From Stratiolaelaps scimitus (lineage: Eukaryota > Arthropoda > Arachnida > Mesostigmata > Laelapidae): a stretch of DNA of 64,000 nucleotides. Of this stretch, positions 14,342 to 25,885 are shown in pieces (positions within the stretch are counted from its first letter, which is position 1; each line of letters starts with the position of its first letter). The notes under the pieces were generated by a model, which was not told where the DNA came from, made no database searches, and saw only the letters and a list, made by a program, of their open reading frames with translations. Both the position numbers and the translations under genes were made by a program. The DNA lies in the NCBI GenBank assembly GCA_019614645.1, contig JABWDB010000046.1, positions 2,060,001-2,124,000 on the forward strand, written 5' to 3'.

Positions 14342-14423
14342 CGCGCGAAATTTCGCGCGCTTGAGATGCGCACAGCTGTGCGAGTTAGTTGCGCATGCCG
14401 CTGGAACCGCTGGCTGCAGCGGT
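14342..14423. promoter_or_regulatory. Cluster of three perfect GC-rich palindromes with E2F-like and E-box cores
   Basis: Three exact inverted repeats lie within 82 bp. The first is an 18-bp palindrome at 14342-14359, CGCGCGAAATTTCGCGCG, made of two TTTCGCGC motifs back to back, which fit the E2F consensus TTTSSCGC. The second is a 14-bp palindrome at 14369-14382, CGCACAGCTGTGCG, centred on the E-box CAGCTG. The third is ACCGCTG/CAGCGGT at 14406-14423 with a 4-nt loop. The surrounding 14.34-14.65 kb is GC-rich. This is compatible with a promoter or enhancer of an unseen gene. No TATA box or clear first exon was identified, so regulatory function is inferred from motif form only. Confidence 0.4.
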
Positions 14424-17129
14424 GACGAGATGCTGCCACTCGAGCGGTGTTACGATGAACTTGCAAGATAGGCGCGAGTTGGCTGTTGAACAACGTCTAA
14501 AGTAGGTCGTCACACGGGAGAGTCATAGTTGGACGGAAGCAGCCGAAGGTCGCCGTATCGCGACCTGCCGTCGAGTTTCTATTTGAGCTGCTCGTGACTG
14601 CTGTAGCTGTCAGTGGTTGGGTGCTACCGGCCACTGTAGAACTAATATGTCCATCTATTCTTAGGTCCGCGTTGACGCAGGCTTATAGTGGAGCGTATCG
14701 GAGTAAGCGATCTCAACAGGATTGACGCTGGGTGTTCAGCTAGCCGCAATGTTTATATTATTCAACTGTGCAGCACAATTCAAACGGTCATCAGCTAATG
14801 CTTAGTTATTGTTAATATTGAAACTATTATAAGGACTGTTGTTAATATTATTATTATTAGCTTTATTATTATTATTATTATGCACCGAAATAGACACGGG
14901 CGACACTTCATAATTAAGCCTCAAGTATCGCAGTAATTAGTATTACTGCCCCTATTATTAGGGAAAAATAAACGAAGTTGACCGCACTTCTTTGCAGGAC
15001 AGAACTACCAGAGGTCGTTGACAACGTCCTTCGTAATCGCGTTGTCCACTTATATTCGCTCACAGACCGGAATCAGATGGACAGAAAAAACGCCTTTGGT
15101 CAAAACAACAAACGATCACATTTTTTATATTAATCGCCAGGCCGAACGGCCTGAGGATCATATCCAAGAAGGCACTTTGACAGTCGCCCCAGAGTTACAG
15201 CATCGCACTGGAGGCGGACCTGCGTCGAATGCCCCTTCATCAACGGGCCGTATGAGTTAAAAAAAAGTAGCCTATTTTAATGTTCAGCTCCGCTCTCACA
15301 TAGCCACCGATCTCAGCCAAAAGTTCGATCTACCCTAATGTCTACTCCTGTCCACTTTCATGTAGCACCTCTCAATTTGACATTTCTCCACATTGAGCTA
15401 TCTACCCACCCTATGCATGTATGAGAGAGGCGTACGATCGTTGTGACAGACACAGCAACTTGATGGGAAGGCAACGCATAACGGAGGACCACTGTTCTAC
15501 TCCGGCTTCATTTACATCATCAGTGTGCCGGGGGGCCCAAAGCGGCTTCATTCACCTCAGAGGACTCTGTTTTCGCCCCCCCTGCCGCCGCCCCTCGTGA
15601 GGTGAGCTGGGCACAGCTCTCCTAGGATAGGTTACAGGCTGTACGCGGCAATAATGGCAAAAAGTCAGCCGATGTGTCCACGGGAGCCCTCCTTCTTTTA
15701 CTTGTTGGGAGGAAGTGGGTCGATGTCCACTTCTGACTATGGTCGTCTAATGCAGACGGCTACTACTTTTGCCTTCGGGTAGAGCTCATTGGGCTCCGCC
15801 ATTCTCTGGTCGACACCCTGCGCGTTACTGTGCATTAGGGCGAACCTGCCACCTTCAGGGATAAGGCACCTCTCCAGCGGCTCGGCGCCGGATCGATCCG
15901 TGGACGCGTATGGCGCCGGTGTCAAAGGCCCGTCTGGATAATGCAGAGAACGGCGTCGGGGCCCTCCGTGCCCCAGTGACTAGTTTCAATATTCGTCACA
16001 TAAAACTGTACACGAACCCTGTACACGTTTATATATATAAATCGCGTACGAGCGAGTCACAGAACACAGTTGCAAGCCGAGACAGAACATTGGTGTCGGT
16101 AGAGGACATATTAATACTGTAAATGAACACTGAATTAGTCCACACGGGAGAGATTATTTGATCAACTAATTACTACACATATATAGTATGTTGCGACCAT
16201 CTTAGTCATTGAAAATGTTGTTTCGCCGTTCGAAACAATGTTTCGCTTGTTTCTCAAAGGAACTTTCCTCTGTTTCAAATCCGAGATCGGCCAGCGACTA
16301 CGCTGGCTGTAATACAAAACATAAATTACGCCGGGGGCAATGCTCTGTGATTAACTTTGTTCTATAGGAAGTCACCTTCGCGTACTGTAAAAACCTGCGC
16401 GAGCGATCAGTGTGATCAATCCTACAAGTAGCCTAAGGCCTCTGTTCCTCTCGGTCCGTCTGATTCGTATAGTCAATCGATCTATTTATCTTGCAGCCCA
16501 CGTTGTGTTTTACTATCGTCAGCGTGAGATGATAAAGATCGGCTCCGCTAATTCCCGTCTCAGGGTACTGTGGGAACTGTAGCAGTCCACAGGCACTTTA
16601 AAGTGGATACCGTATTTCGCTGTAGCCCGTCATATTGTGCCAGACTATTACCGCGATTAGTTTATGAATCATCAATGAGACAGGTTCACGACCGTCGACA
16701 CAATTGACACCATGACAAACACGACTATTTACGACATAACATGGAAAAGGAGGAATGGATTGTAAACGGCTGATACGGCAGAAACACGCCTCGTTCCATA
16801 ATGACTAATCGTATATAAAAAAAGAACAAGATTGGTTCATTTCTAGAAGCACCAGCTCCTGACCTAAGGACCTATTCCCAACAGTTATATTAGAAGTAAA
16901 CATGCATTCGACAAAGATGTCGAATGGGAATTTTAGTTCTTCGTCGCTGCTTGAACGCACGCGGGTAGCGTGATCAGATGAACTTCTAAAAACACTTCAT
17001 AGAAAATATCGACGATGCAGACACTAGACTGCAGTATCGTTGAAACGATAGCCGTTCTCTCAGATTTCGAAGACATGAATGTTCATTCAGCCTCTGCACA
17101 TGGATATTTCATCAGGACACATGATTATA
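14424..17129. other. Unannotated sequence with a GC-rich patch at 15.5-15.95 kb
   Basis: ATT repeats occur at 14843-14880. From about 15520 to 15990 the base composition turns GC-rich with G and C homopolymers (GGGGGGCCC, CCCCCCC), unlike its flanks. A 62-codon minus frame there (15737-15925, containing RSGAEPLERCLIPEGGRFAL) is not recognised. The patch may be a retroelement fragment. Confidence 0.45.
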
Positions 17130-17200
17130 CTGCGTAATTTTTCGTGCAAGAAAATCTCTCTGCTTTAGTGAGAAAAATATCTCTCTGCAAAATTACGTAG
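17130..17200. repeat. Foldback: 12-bp inverted repeat around a duplicated core
   Basis: CTGCGTAATTTT (17130-17141) pairs with AAAATTACGTAG (17189-17200), with one G-U pair. The 47-nt loop contains a direct duplication, AAAATCTCTCTGC and AAATATCTCTCTGC. It lies 160 bp before the larger hairpin at 17359. Confidence 0.55.
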
Positions 17201-17358
17201 GCGGCAAATAATAACAGCTGCCTTAGTTAGTTGTGCTTCGCACGAACAACCGTAGCCTCCACACACAACTCTAATGATAGTACTGATCGTCCCTGATATA
17301 CTCAAGCGTGGCCCGGTCTTACCTAACAGCCCGCACAACAACTCGGTTCGTTGATCAG

Positions 17359-17451
17359 CCTGAATATGATGGTTGCCGTTAGCTGTTGGGCTTCGGACAC
17401 CAATTTGAGTTCAACTGATCCAGCCCAAACAGCTGGTTGATGCTATTCAGG
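17359..17451 (+). ncRNA. 93-nt hairpin, pre-miRNA-like candidate
   Basis: The outer arms CCTGAATA (17359-17366) and TATTCAGG (17444-17451) pair perfectly. The inner arms AGCTGTTGGGCT (17381-17392) and AGCCCAAACAGCT (17422-17434) pair with one bulged A. Three G-U pairs lie next to them. In all about 26 pairs can form, around a loop of about 29 nt that contains a mini-stem TTGA/TCAA. Length and shape are near those of animal microRNA precursors, but a five-base bulge at 17371-17375 is unfavourable. Without expression or conservation it may be a chance foldback or a small MITE. Confidence 0.2.
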
Positions 17452-17504
17452 TACCTTCCGCAGTAGACAGACACCAAAGATCATTTATCGCCATTATCAG
17501 TCTA

Positions 17505-17530
17505 TAATAATAATAATAATAATAATAATA
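17505..17530. repeat. (AAT)n microsatellite
   Basis: There are eight AAT units in a row. Confidence 0.9.
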
Positions 17531-19751
17531 CATAAACCATAACTGAACGAGTGAACAGAAATAGGTGTATATAAGTCACAGTTATTTGTGCTTTACACCG
17601 GCAGCAACTATTCGCGTGACGCTTATCAACACCCACAAACGCACTTCTATTATATATATATATATTTTATTTTTTATTTTTTTTCTTCAAGAATTGTTTG
17701 CTTGTATGCTTCATCGTCAACCTCCCCTGAATGATTCATCGTGTTGATTTTAATGACATCAGGTTTATGATTCGTCAGATTCGACAAACGTGATATTTAC
17801 CAAACAAAAAATTAATTAATATTTCTTCGCTGGCCGTTCGCTGCGGCCGCGCTCGATCTGAATTCGTCGTTAGCGCATCGCACACTTATCTCATTTTACT
17901 CACGATATCCACCCTCCCCGTCTATGCCACTGATAGCCCCGTGGCCATCATCACTTGTCGACTGTCGGCGGCTGTCAATCGGTGTTCGCGCTTACAGCAA
18001 CAACAATAACAATATTAATAATAACGGCAGCGTCATCTTTGCACACATCGCGGTCGGCTGACCCCTCGCAGCAAACACAGCATTCGCTCAGCAAGATAAT
18101 ATATAACAATACCCCACAATGAAAAGGGGGCGCACATCGGGGGGCGGGGGGCGGAGGGTTCAGCCTGGCCTGAGAGGAAATCACGTACGCGCCTCGTTCA
18201 TTTCGGCCTGTTTCGGCCGTTCAACGGCTGTTCCCGGCTGTTTACCTGAGCGTTTGGCGCTGCTTTCGAAATGGCTACGGTTGGCTGCTACAGCCAGTTG
18301 GACACTGTGCGGACGGAGTGGCCCTTTTTCAACGGCGGAGTCCGCGGATCGAAAATTTTGTCCCGTGAAGAGTAGTACTAGTAGTGGTAGTATCCCGAGG
18401 TTCACAGGTTGTGAACCCGTCTAGGTCGCTCTGTCTCTTCTATCGGTCGCTGTGTTGTGTGCCATGGACGAAACGGTAGTCGCCCATGTGCCGGGGACAA
18501 CGGTGACACTCATCATGCGAATAGCGAGATAGAGGAAGCGTCCGACGGAAGCACAACGATATGGGCTCAGATACCCTGCCCCACTCCATCGATTTAGTTT
18601 CTGGCCGATCGTTCGCATATAAATATGTGGACAACTGCATGACAACGTACTTGTCTAGATTTCGCAAACAGTTACGATTTGACGACTTCATTTTTTGCCA
18701 TAGCAGAACGTAGCTAATAGCGCGAAGTCACCGAAGAACAAAGACAAAACAAGGAGGTAAACCTTCGAACGTTGTCGACTGTTTATTCGGAAATCGGAGA
18801 AATTTCTGTGATACACCAGCCATCGTCTAGAGACTCTACTGTTCTAGGCGTTCGCTATCAAGGTACGACGGCTCTCGATGTTCGCTTCGTAATCCTAAGT
18901 TTTCACTCTTCGCATCATATAAAAAAAACACCGAAATAATAAGAATAACAACAACAACAACGACGACAACCATAAGTATACCATATATTTATTTAGCTCT
19001 AGCTATTACAGCTCACACAAGCCGTTGTCGCGACCCACGCCGGTCGAGACGATATCGTCATCTAACAACAATACGAGGCGATCGTGAGCCTTTCAACACG
19101 GCGGTCCCCGTCGTGATGTAACGTCGGCGTTGTAGCTAACGCCAAGATTGCCATACGCTCAGACAGTTTCCAGGTAAAAACAGCCGCTTACGAGGAGGGA
19201 ACGCACGCAGTTACAACAACGCGTCCAAACGGCCGGACAGCCCAGAAACGAGGCCCAGCACTTCATTGAGCCGCCCTCGCCACGAACGGCCGCCGGCAGG
19301 CGGAAGAGAATCGGTGGCTGCTTTTCTTTTGCGTTTACCTGAACGGGGGAGGTCGAATGAGTCAGTCTGGGCAAGTAGAATCAGTTGCTGAGCGACGTCG
19401 CTTGGCTGTTTCGCAGCCTGTGAAGGACTCGAAGGTCACGAGATCCGGCCATTTGCCGTTGGTGGTGACTGGCACTGATTCAGCTTCGCGAGCGAGAGAG
19501 CGAGCGCGGCCGCGTTTCTTTTTTTACCTTCGGCTTTTGGCGAAGGGACAAACGCACCAATATGCTTATTGTATTATATAAAAGGGTTTTGTGTGATTGA
19601 CGGGCGCAGGCGGACTAACTGCCGACAGATGGCTATGCCAAAAGTGAATCGCAGGAGTCGCTGCATCGTCTAAGCCAATCAATTATTGTTACTGATGAAT
19701 ACGGCTCTCAGTTGTTCAGCTGGTCAGAAGTCGTTGTTTGAGAAAAGCAAA

Positions 19752-19801
19752 ATATATATATATATATATTCTTTTTTTTGCTATATATATATATATATAT
19801 A
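19752..19801. repeat. Paired (TA)n tracts split by a T-rich spacer
   Basis: Two AT runs of about 20 bp flank TTCTTTTTTTTGC. They can pair with each other as a hairpin. Confidence 0.85.
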
Positions 19802-20923
19802 ATAATTTACACACTAGCAGCTAAGCGTTAAAGTTGTAACTATAAAATCATAAGTTTATAAGTTACGATTGAGCAGTGACGCTACTTGGCCCTATGGTAT
19901 CAAACACCTAAGCAAATTTTCGAACGTTTCGAACATATAACGTTCACGGAACCTTGAACTGCTTTCGGAATTTTATCTGCAATAATTTTAGACTTGTTCT
20001 CTGTGCCTCATTCGCGATGTCTACGTATCCCGGCATCGACAGCATCCTTGATCCTTAGCCTTTTGCTACAGATGCTACTTATCATGCGGCTGTTACTGCT
20101 GCTGCTGTGCTGCCTGACTATATGGGTAATACAGGGTGCCTCTGTCTCTCTACTAGCCATTCGACGAGGGTAGATTCCATGAAGACGCGCCCAAATATGC
20201 GGCATAGGATCCCTCCTTTGGGTAGACCGCCAGGATCGGGCTCTCCCCACATTCGTATCCGTCCCGGTTCGCCCTTCTCGTCTCCTCCCTAACGAACCCT
20301 GGCGAGCAGCCTCCTGAATACACGTCCTTATTGGTTTTCGCGAGTAGTGACAGAACATGCCTCGGGCAGCCGAAGCAAGGCGTGTAGCAAGCTCAATCCT
20401 TGCAGCAATGTTCACCGTCGTGACAACCGCCTCGACAGAAACCTAAGGACAGTTCGCGCTGTAGAAGCATAGGCAGACCTTCCACATCAAGGTCTTCAAT
20501 ATGTCGACGGACGCGGCCTATGTCAGTCCATGTTGACAGGAGAGTGCTTCACTGCCCCCATAGCGAGAATGACGCTCGCGCGCGCTGCACGGGTACGCAC
20601 ACGGGTTGATGTGTGAGGCGTAGGGATTCTACGAACACTTTGCTTGCCAGCACTAACACCCGGTGATGTTCGAAGCACACGATGAGCCACGAATCGAACC
20701 AGACCATCGCCCTGCGCCAAGCTGCATTACAAGGGAGAGAGAGAGAGAGAGAATACACATAGAGAAAGCAAGCGAAAGGAAGATATCGTAGGGAGCTAGA
20801 CAGGTAGACAGCGATGGAGAAATAAGCAACGCGTCATAGCGGGAGACGTTGCAGGAAGTGCAATTTGCCCTGTGCTGACCGTTCTCCGGCACACCCGGGG
20901 TGAGCAGCTAAGCAAGTAAGGGC

Positions 20924-21526
20924 CTACTCCCTAAGGCCACACAATGCACTTGGCGTTGCGGTGGGAAGAACCGCCGATGGAGGTGGAGATGTAGGCCGAA
21001 CGGGAGGGTAAGTGCACATGGGATTGAAGCTCTGTCCCTGCGCGGACGATTGGAGAAATTCGAGGCTACCTGCCTGCTGTGGCTTGCGGGCGGCTACGTC
21101 GACATCGCTACAAATACCTCCTGCCATCTTAGCGCTGGCGGGAGGGTCGTTCTCTACTCGGGCAGCGCACGACGTGCTGCTTTCCTTCCTCGAAGAGGGT
21201 GCGTCCATCGGAAGTACATTCGGTTCGATGTAGCTCAGCTTCGGCGCATCGCACACGGCCAAGCGGGCAGGCACACCAAGTCCTATTGCTGCTTCACGCT
21301 CAGGACGTCTCCCTAGGAGTACACAGTTGTGGCAGAAGGCGAGTGACAAAGACTGGAGTTCCCTTAGCCGTACGCTCTTGCCAACCGCTAGAGCCTCTTG
21401 TATTCGATGCATCAACTCTTTACTCAGCAAAGACTTAACTGTACAACGGAACACGGCATGCTTAACAAACATACGCTTTAGGCTTAGCCATGCGAACGCT
21501 TCCATTAACGTTCGCATTCTGTCTGA
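20924..21526 (-). CDS. Candidate exon of an unrecognised protein
   Basis: This is part of the longest open frame in the window (264 codons from 21718). The upstream part is discounted because it reads through a TA microsatellite (IYIYIHYIYGS). On the minus strand a possible splice acceptor, GGTTCAG, ends near 21523, just before RMRTLMEAFAWLSLKRM. The first 100 residues are rich in Leu, Lys, Arg and Glu and look helical (SLLSKELMHRIQEALAVGK, RLRELQSLSLAFCHNCVLL). The last 90 are Ser/Pro/Ala-rich and probably disordered, ending PTATPSALCGLRE and a stop. No known family was recognised, and the acceptor lacks a good pyrimidine tract. It could be a terminal exon, a decayed transposon fragment or a chance frame in GC-rich DNA. 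Confidence 0.25.
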   Translation of the reverse strand, partial: SDRMRTLMEAFAWLSLKRMFVKHAVFRCTVKSLLSKELMHRIQEALAVGKSVRLRELQSLSLAFCHNCVLLGRRPEREAAIGLGVPARLAVCDAPKLSYIEPNVLPMDAPSSRKESSTSCAARVENDPPASAKMAGGICSDVDVAARKPQQAGSLEFLQSSAQGQSFNPMCTYPPVRPTSPPPSAVLPTATPSALCGLRE

Positions 21527-22036
21527 ACCATAAATATAATGTATGTATATATATATATGTGGTACAATATTTCTGCTGTAGCCGCCGAGCAAGCTCGTTC
21601 TTCCCTCACCATCCGAAACACCACGAAGGCCAGCGCAATGAGTTCGCCTAGCCAAGCAAAGAGTCGCGACGCCAGTCGTTGCAACGCAGACTGTTCCGTC
21701 AGCGGTATGTTGTTGCATTTGTCAGAAGCAGCAGCAGCCGCACGCTGAGTGAGTCACTTTGACCATCCATTACATCATTTGTCGACCAAACGAACATCGA
21801 CATCGGGGCAACCGCTGACAGCTCGTACGATTCGGTGAAAACGACTCAACAGGAAGAAATGGGTTGAGCCCGACGGGCCAGAGGCGTTCCTCAATGATGC
21901 TCTCCTTCGCGGCCGAAACAAATTCGTGGCCTCTATCCAGCTCATTCTTTTCCACCAGTAATCGTAGCTTTCCTGACCTACGACTATAACACTACACAGA
22001 CATAGCCATGTACGCGATCTCACAGCAAGTCATATT

Positions 22037-22546
22037 CTAGCGAACCGCTTCGGTCTGAGCAACGGCACCATTTACGGCTACTGACTCTGAGTTTGGCTCG
22101 AAAGCCTGAAAAACCAAGCAACGAATGATCAGTGGTTGCCTTGTGACCATTCCGATTGCGTCGGGATCAGTCGGACAGTCGCTCACCGACCGAGCTACGA
22201 CGGTCGGCTGTTCGGGATATCGCACGAACAGAGTACCATGATGCAGCGCCAATGGCCGACTGGACACCGATCGGAACGACGTCATGTCCAGCGAGTGAAC
22301 AAAATTAGCGATCTGCCGTCCGGTGGAAAAGCCGTTCGTGAGGTCGCAATGTTTCGCTCGGCGCCGATGAGCCTGCCCCCTTTTTTTTGTACCCGCAGTT
22401 CTCTGTTCCAATGTGGCTCGAACCGTGGATGTCATCCGATTATTATCCTGCTTGGTCGCAGCTGCATAAGGAAGACACATCCGGCATTGTGTAACAATAA
22501 TGGAACGGAGCTCATTTCTAAGCGATCCATACGGATGGTTCAACAC
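22037..22546 (-). CDS. Unrecognised open frame, possible exon
   Basis: A 169-codon minus-strand frame lies 0.5 kb upstream (in that strand's sense) of the candidate exon at 20924-21526. Its C-terminal half, ending in VFQAFEPNSESVAVNGAVAQ and a stop, has a mixed amino-acid composition without simple repeats. A 153-codon frame overlaps it on the other strand, so at most one can be real. No domain, signal peptide or membrane segment was recognised. The two frames could belong to one spliced gene, but no matching splice sites were established. Confidence 0.13.
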   Translation of the reverse strand: MLNHPYGSLRNELRSIIVTQCRMCLPYAAATKQDNNRMTSTVRATLEQRTAGTKKRGQAHRRRAKHCDLTNGFSTGRQIANFVHSLDMTSFRSVSSRPLALHHGTLFVRYPEQPTVVARSVSDCPTDPDAIGMVTRQPLIIRCLVFQAFEPNSESVAVNGAVAQTEAVR

Positions 22547-24001
22547 TCGGTGTTCTATGCTTCAAATGTCCGGTATCGTATACTGCTCAACAATTAGAAG
22601 TGTCATTTGCCTATTTCGAGGTTCATTTTAGCGGACGCCGCCATTCAGCGCTCAAATCCATTAGCATATTCGTATAGCTGCTACCTCGCCCGTTACAATA
22701 CGGCTCAACGAACACCAGTGACTCTCACGATTTGTCTCCTGCTTGTGATAACAACAGCCTGATCCGAACTATCTATCAAGGTGACTGCCGACGAGCGGCT
22801 AAGCCGTACGGAATACCCGCAGTCTCAATGTAGATCCGTACGCCCATATCATGTACCTGGAGACCAGGAACATAAGGTAAAGGTCACTAACCCCGCTGGC
22901 TCAATGACATTTATCTGTGCTGAGCATGTATATGCATGATGACAATGCATTCGTTTACGCCTTAAGGTCGAGTTTCAACGTAGTGTCCTGTCCAACGAGC
23001 GAGCCTGCATGGCCTGTGTGCGCGTGTGCACCTTGCCTTTCAAGCACAGCAGGCACAACGCGCAATATCTGTCCGCGGGACGTGATCCGGCCTGAATTCT
23101 CACTGGACCGAACAATCCCGCCACGAGCTTAACCGAGAGTCAAATAAATATCCGCAGTGATAAAGTCACGAACGACCGATGACACTATGCGGAAGAGCAC
23201 TCTCCAAGTCTTGATTCTCATCCGACGGTGCTGTTAATGATTCTTACATAGTGTCTGTAGAGTAAATGGTGCCCATCAATTGTTCAACGGTTGCTTGTTG
23301 CTTGTATAGGATGGCGTCAAATGGGGGGTAATCTCCGGTGTATTTTGTCTCCGTCGCCGCCCCCGCCACCTTTTTTATGATGGCTCCTTCATATTTCAAG
23401 GTCTTTGCCGATCTCCTGATTCTCGTGTGGTCCCCGGATTCAGATATTATTACATCTAATACACGGCGAGGCTTGGCCGCACGCTTTGCTCCTATTAGGT
23501 AATGGTAGTTCTATTCGGCTCACTGGAGCCGTCATTATCCCAGCCTGTCAGTATCTTGTTGTGGCGGTGCTGACAGTCACATATGGGAGTTCGGGGAGAG
23601 CCACGTGCGACATTGTCCCACGGCAGTACCTATCCGCCTATAGAATCGATAGGCCGGGGAGACCTTCACAACCAATACGAATAGGGATACTGCTGCGATG
23701 GTGTTGGATATTACCATTTTGCGCTCAATGATGACCGAGGCGAACGAGATACACGCAGGTCAGGTCCATCGTAGAATTCAACCCGCGCGTCGCGCTCATG
23801 ATAGGCCACGCTGGGTCACCGCCATTTGTTATAAGCAGAGTTTATCAGCCCGCCTTCAAGGGACCCATTATTGTGAATGCTGCCGTGCTCTGATTTCTAC
23901 GCACGTTCGTCCCTCTCTCTCTCTCTCTAGTTTATCTACTACGCATACTGTTCGGTCTTATGATAAGGCGCCCATACGGGACTCAATTAGTATTATATGT
24001 A

Positions 24002-24005
<4 letters not shown>

Positions 24006-24044
<39 letters not shown>
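24006..24044. repeat. (TA)n microsatellite
   Basis: Alternating TA of about 39 bp, the longest uninterrupted TA tract in the window. Confidence 0.95.
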
Positions 24045-24048
<4 letters not shown>

Positions 24049-25745
24049 AATGTACATACATCATACTGTGTCTATGATTGGAGCCAGCCAGCCAGTTGAC
24101 CAGAAAGTAACCGGATTGTTTGTCAACGACACCAAATCAAGCGTGACTTGCTCGAATGTCGTATACCATGGTGTAGTTGTTTGTTTTTTTTTTTCTATAA
24201 ATTTACTACAGATGGAAATTTCGACATACGCACACCGCTGTTTCACTGATCGATGTTGTTTTTAGCGATTTCCAAATACGACGCCGGACGATGTACGGAC
24301 AAACAAATAAGCTTCATTTCACCCATTGCGTTCTATCGCCATCAACAACATGTCCAATGTAAAGTCTATACATGTTACCAATCAGGGTGGTGTCGGCAGC
24401 GATCACTCATGCGATCACTATAAACGCTCCATACAAATGAAAGCTGTGGATGGAGGCAGGGGATCGTCACCATCTGACGAGATCAGACTGGACTCTCGAT
24501 AGGCTCGTTGGTCGGCACCTTCTCGATGGGGTCCATCTGTGTCAGGCGAAGTGACGGGCGCCTTTGGTTTCAAACCATTAGCCTCCCCAAAGAAACATCT
24601 GGTTCTGGCGAAAACATTGGATACCTCCTACCATCACAACGGAACTGAAGCCGTGCGATGACGCGGGATTGGGATATTGGATAATTCGCCAGCGTTGGCT
24701 GGCGTTTGAAGAGCGAATTGCCGCTACAGAGGCAAAATCAGTGACACATCGCTTACATCGTTTAGACATAATGTAGCATTCTGAAATCTGAACGCCTGCT
24801 GCGCTAATTGAACATGACAAAGCTGGGTGTATTTGTCTCTAGGTGAGCTGTGCAATAGATCGTCCTACCTGACTTGATAATGATTCATGCATAGCCAACC
24901 TGAATTCATTTATGGAAAACGATCTGTCAAAGACGTTCCAAGTTAAGAAAAAAACGGGTCGAGCATGCGGAAGACACTATGATGTGTCCGGGGTTCGAGC
25001 AAGTTCCCCGTTACGGCATCTCATTGCAATGGAATATATGTTTTCGAAACACTACAACATAGTGTAACATCGTAGTCTAATTATTTTCACTAGGCGTCTG
25101 TCTATCCATTATTATCATTATTAATGTTATTTGATAGATTCGTTCCATAATCAAAACAAAAACACAGGAATAATTAAATACATCACTTCAAATCGAGAGA
25201 GATTGGCAAAAATCACCTTACACAATAGTAAGAACAGTACAGCAAAAGAACCACTATGAGCTCCACTATATAATCAGCTGATAAGAGCGGAGTGGGATAT
25301 TGATTCAATTCGCCAAAGCAAAAAGTGCCTTCTCTTCGGGATGCTGCCGAAGACTGTTATATATCCACATTTCTCTCTCTCAGTCTCTGCTGTTGTTCTC
25401 TTGGACACGAGTCAATTTGATCGCGTTGGAGAAATAACATCTGAAATGTCAATGGAAGAAGAACTATTGAGTTGACCATTGAGCGCCGTATGGTATCGAC
25501 AGAATTATCGCCGTAGACCAGTTGTCTGGGCCCAGACAAAAAAACTGATTCTAATTTATCAATTGCACAGCAGCAGATGATACTGTCACTTTCGCTACTG
25601 TATGATTATCCGATGGAATACACCACTTGAAATCAATAGGAAATCAATGCACGCTGATATTAATTCGATATGGCACTAACCAATTAGAGCAACAACAACA
25701 ACAACGACAATTAGACAAGGAGGAAAAGCGAACGATTTATTGATG

Positions 25746-25796
25746 TATACAAACATTTATTTATATATCTATCTATATATAATAAATGTTTGTATA
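25746..25796. repeat. 16-bp perfect inverted repeat, AT-rich hairpin
   Basis: TATACAAACATTTATT at 25746-25761 is the exact reverse complement of AATAAATGTTTGTATA at 25781-25796, with a 19-nt loop of degenerate TA/TATC repeats. The arms are not themselves simple repeats, so this is more than a microsatellite effect. A (TA)n run follows directly. Confidence 0.75.
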
Positions 25797-25867
25797 TATA
25801 TATATATAAATACACACATCTACCACATTATCTCAATGCAGCAAATATGAATGTAATGGCAATACTG

Positions 25868-25885
25868 TATATATATATATATATA
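25868..25885. repeat. (TA)9 microsatellite
   Basis: Eighteen alternating bases lie 70 bp after the inverted repeat at 25746-25796. Confidence 0.9.

Larger units (their letters stand above)
17452..20923. other. Unannotated sequence with AT tracts and short frames
   Basis: It holds (AAT)n at 17505-17530, two TA tracts at 19752-19770 and 19781-19801, and a GA run at 20735-20752. A 135-codon minus frame (20008-20415, GTDTNVGRARSWRSTQRRD) has mixed composition but no recognised family. No gene is supported. Confidence 0.5.

Noticed and set aside
24955..25012. Possible tRNA-like piece around GGGGTTCGAGC
   Set aside because: Only half of a B-box is present, with no A-box and no second copy.
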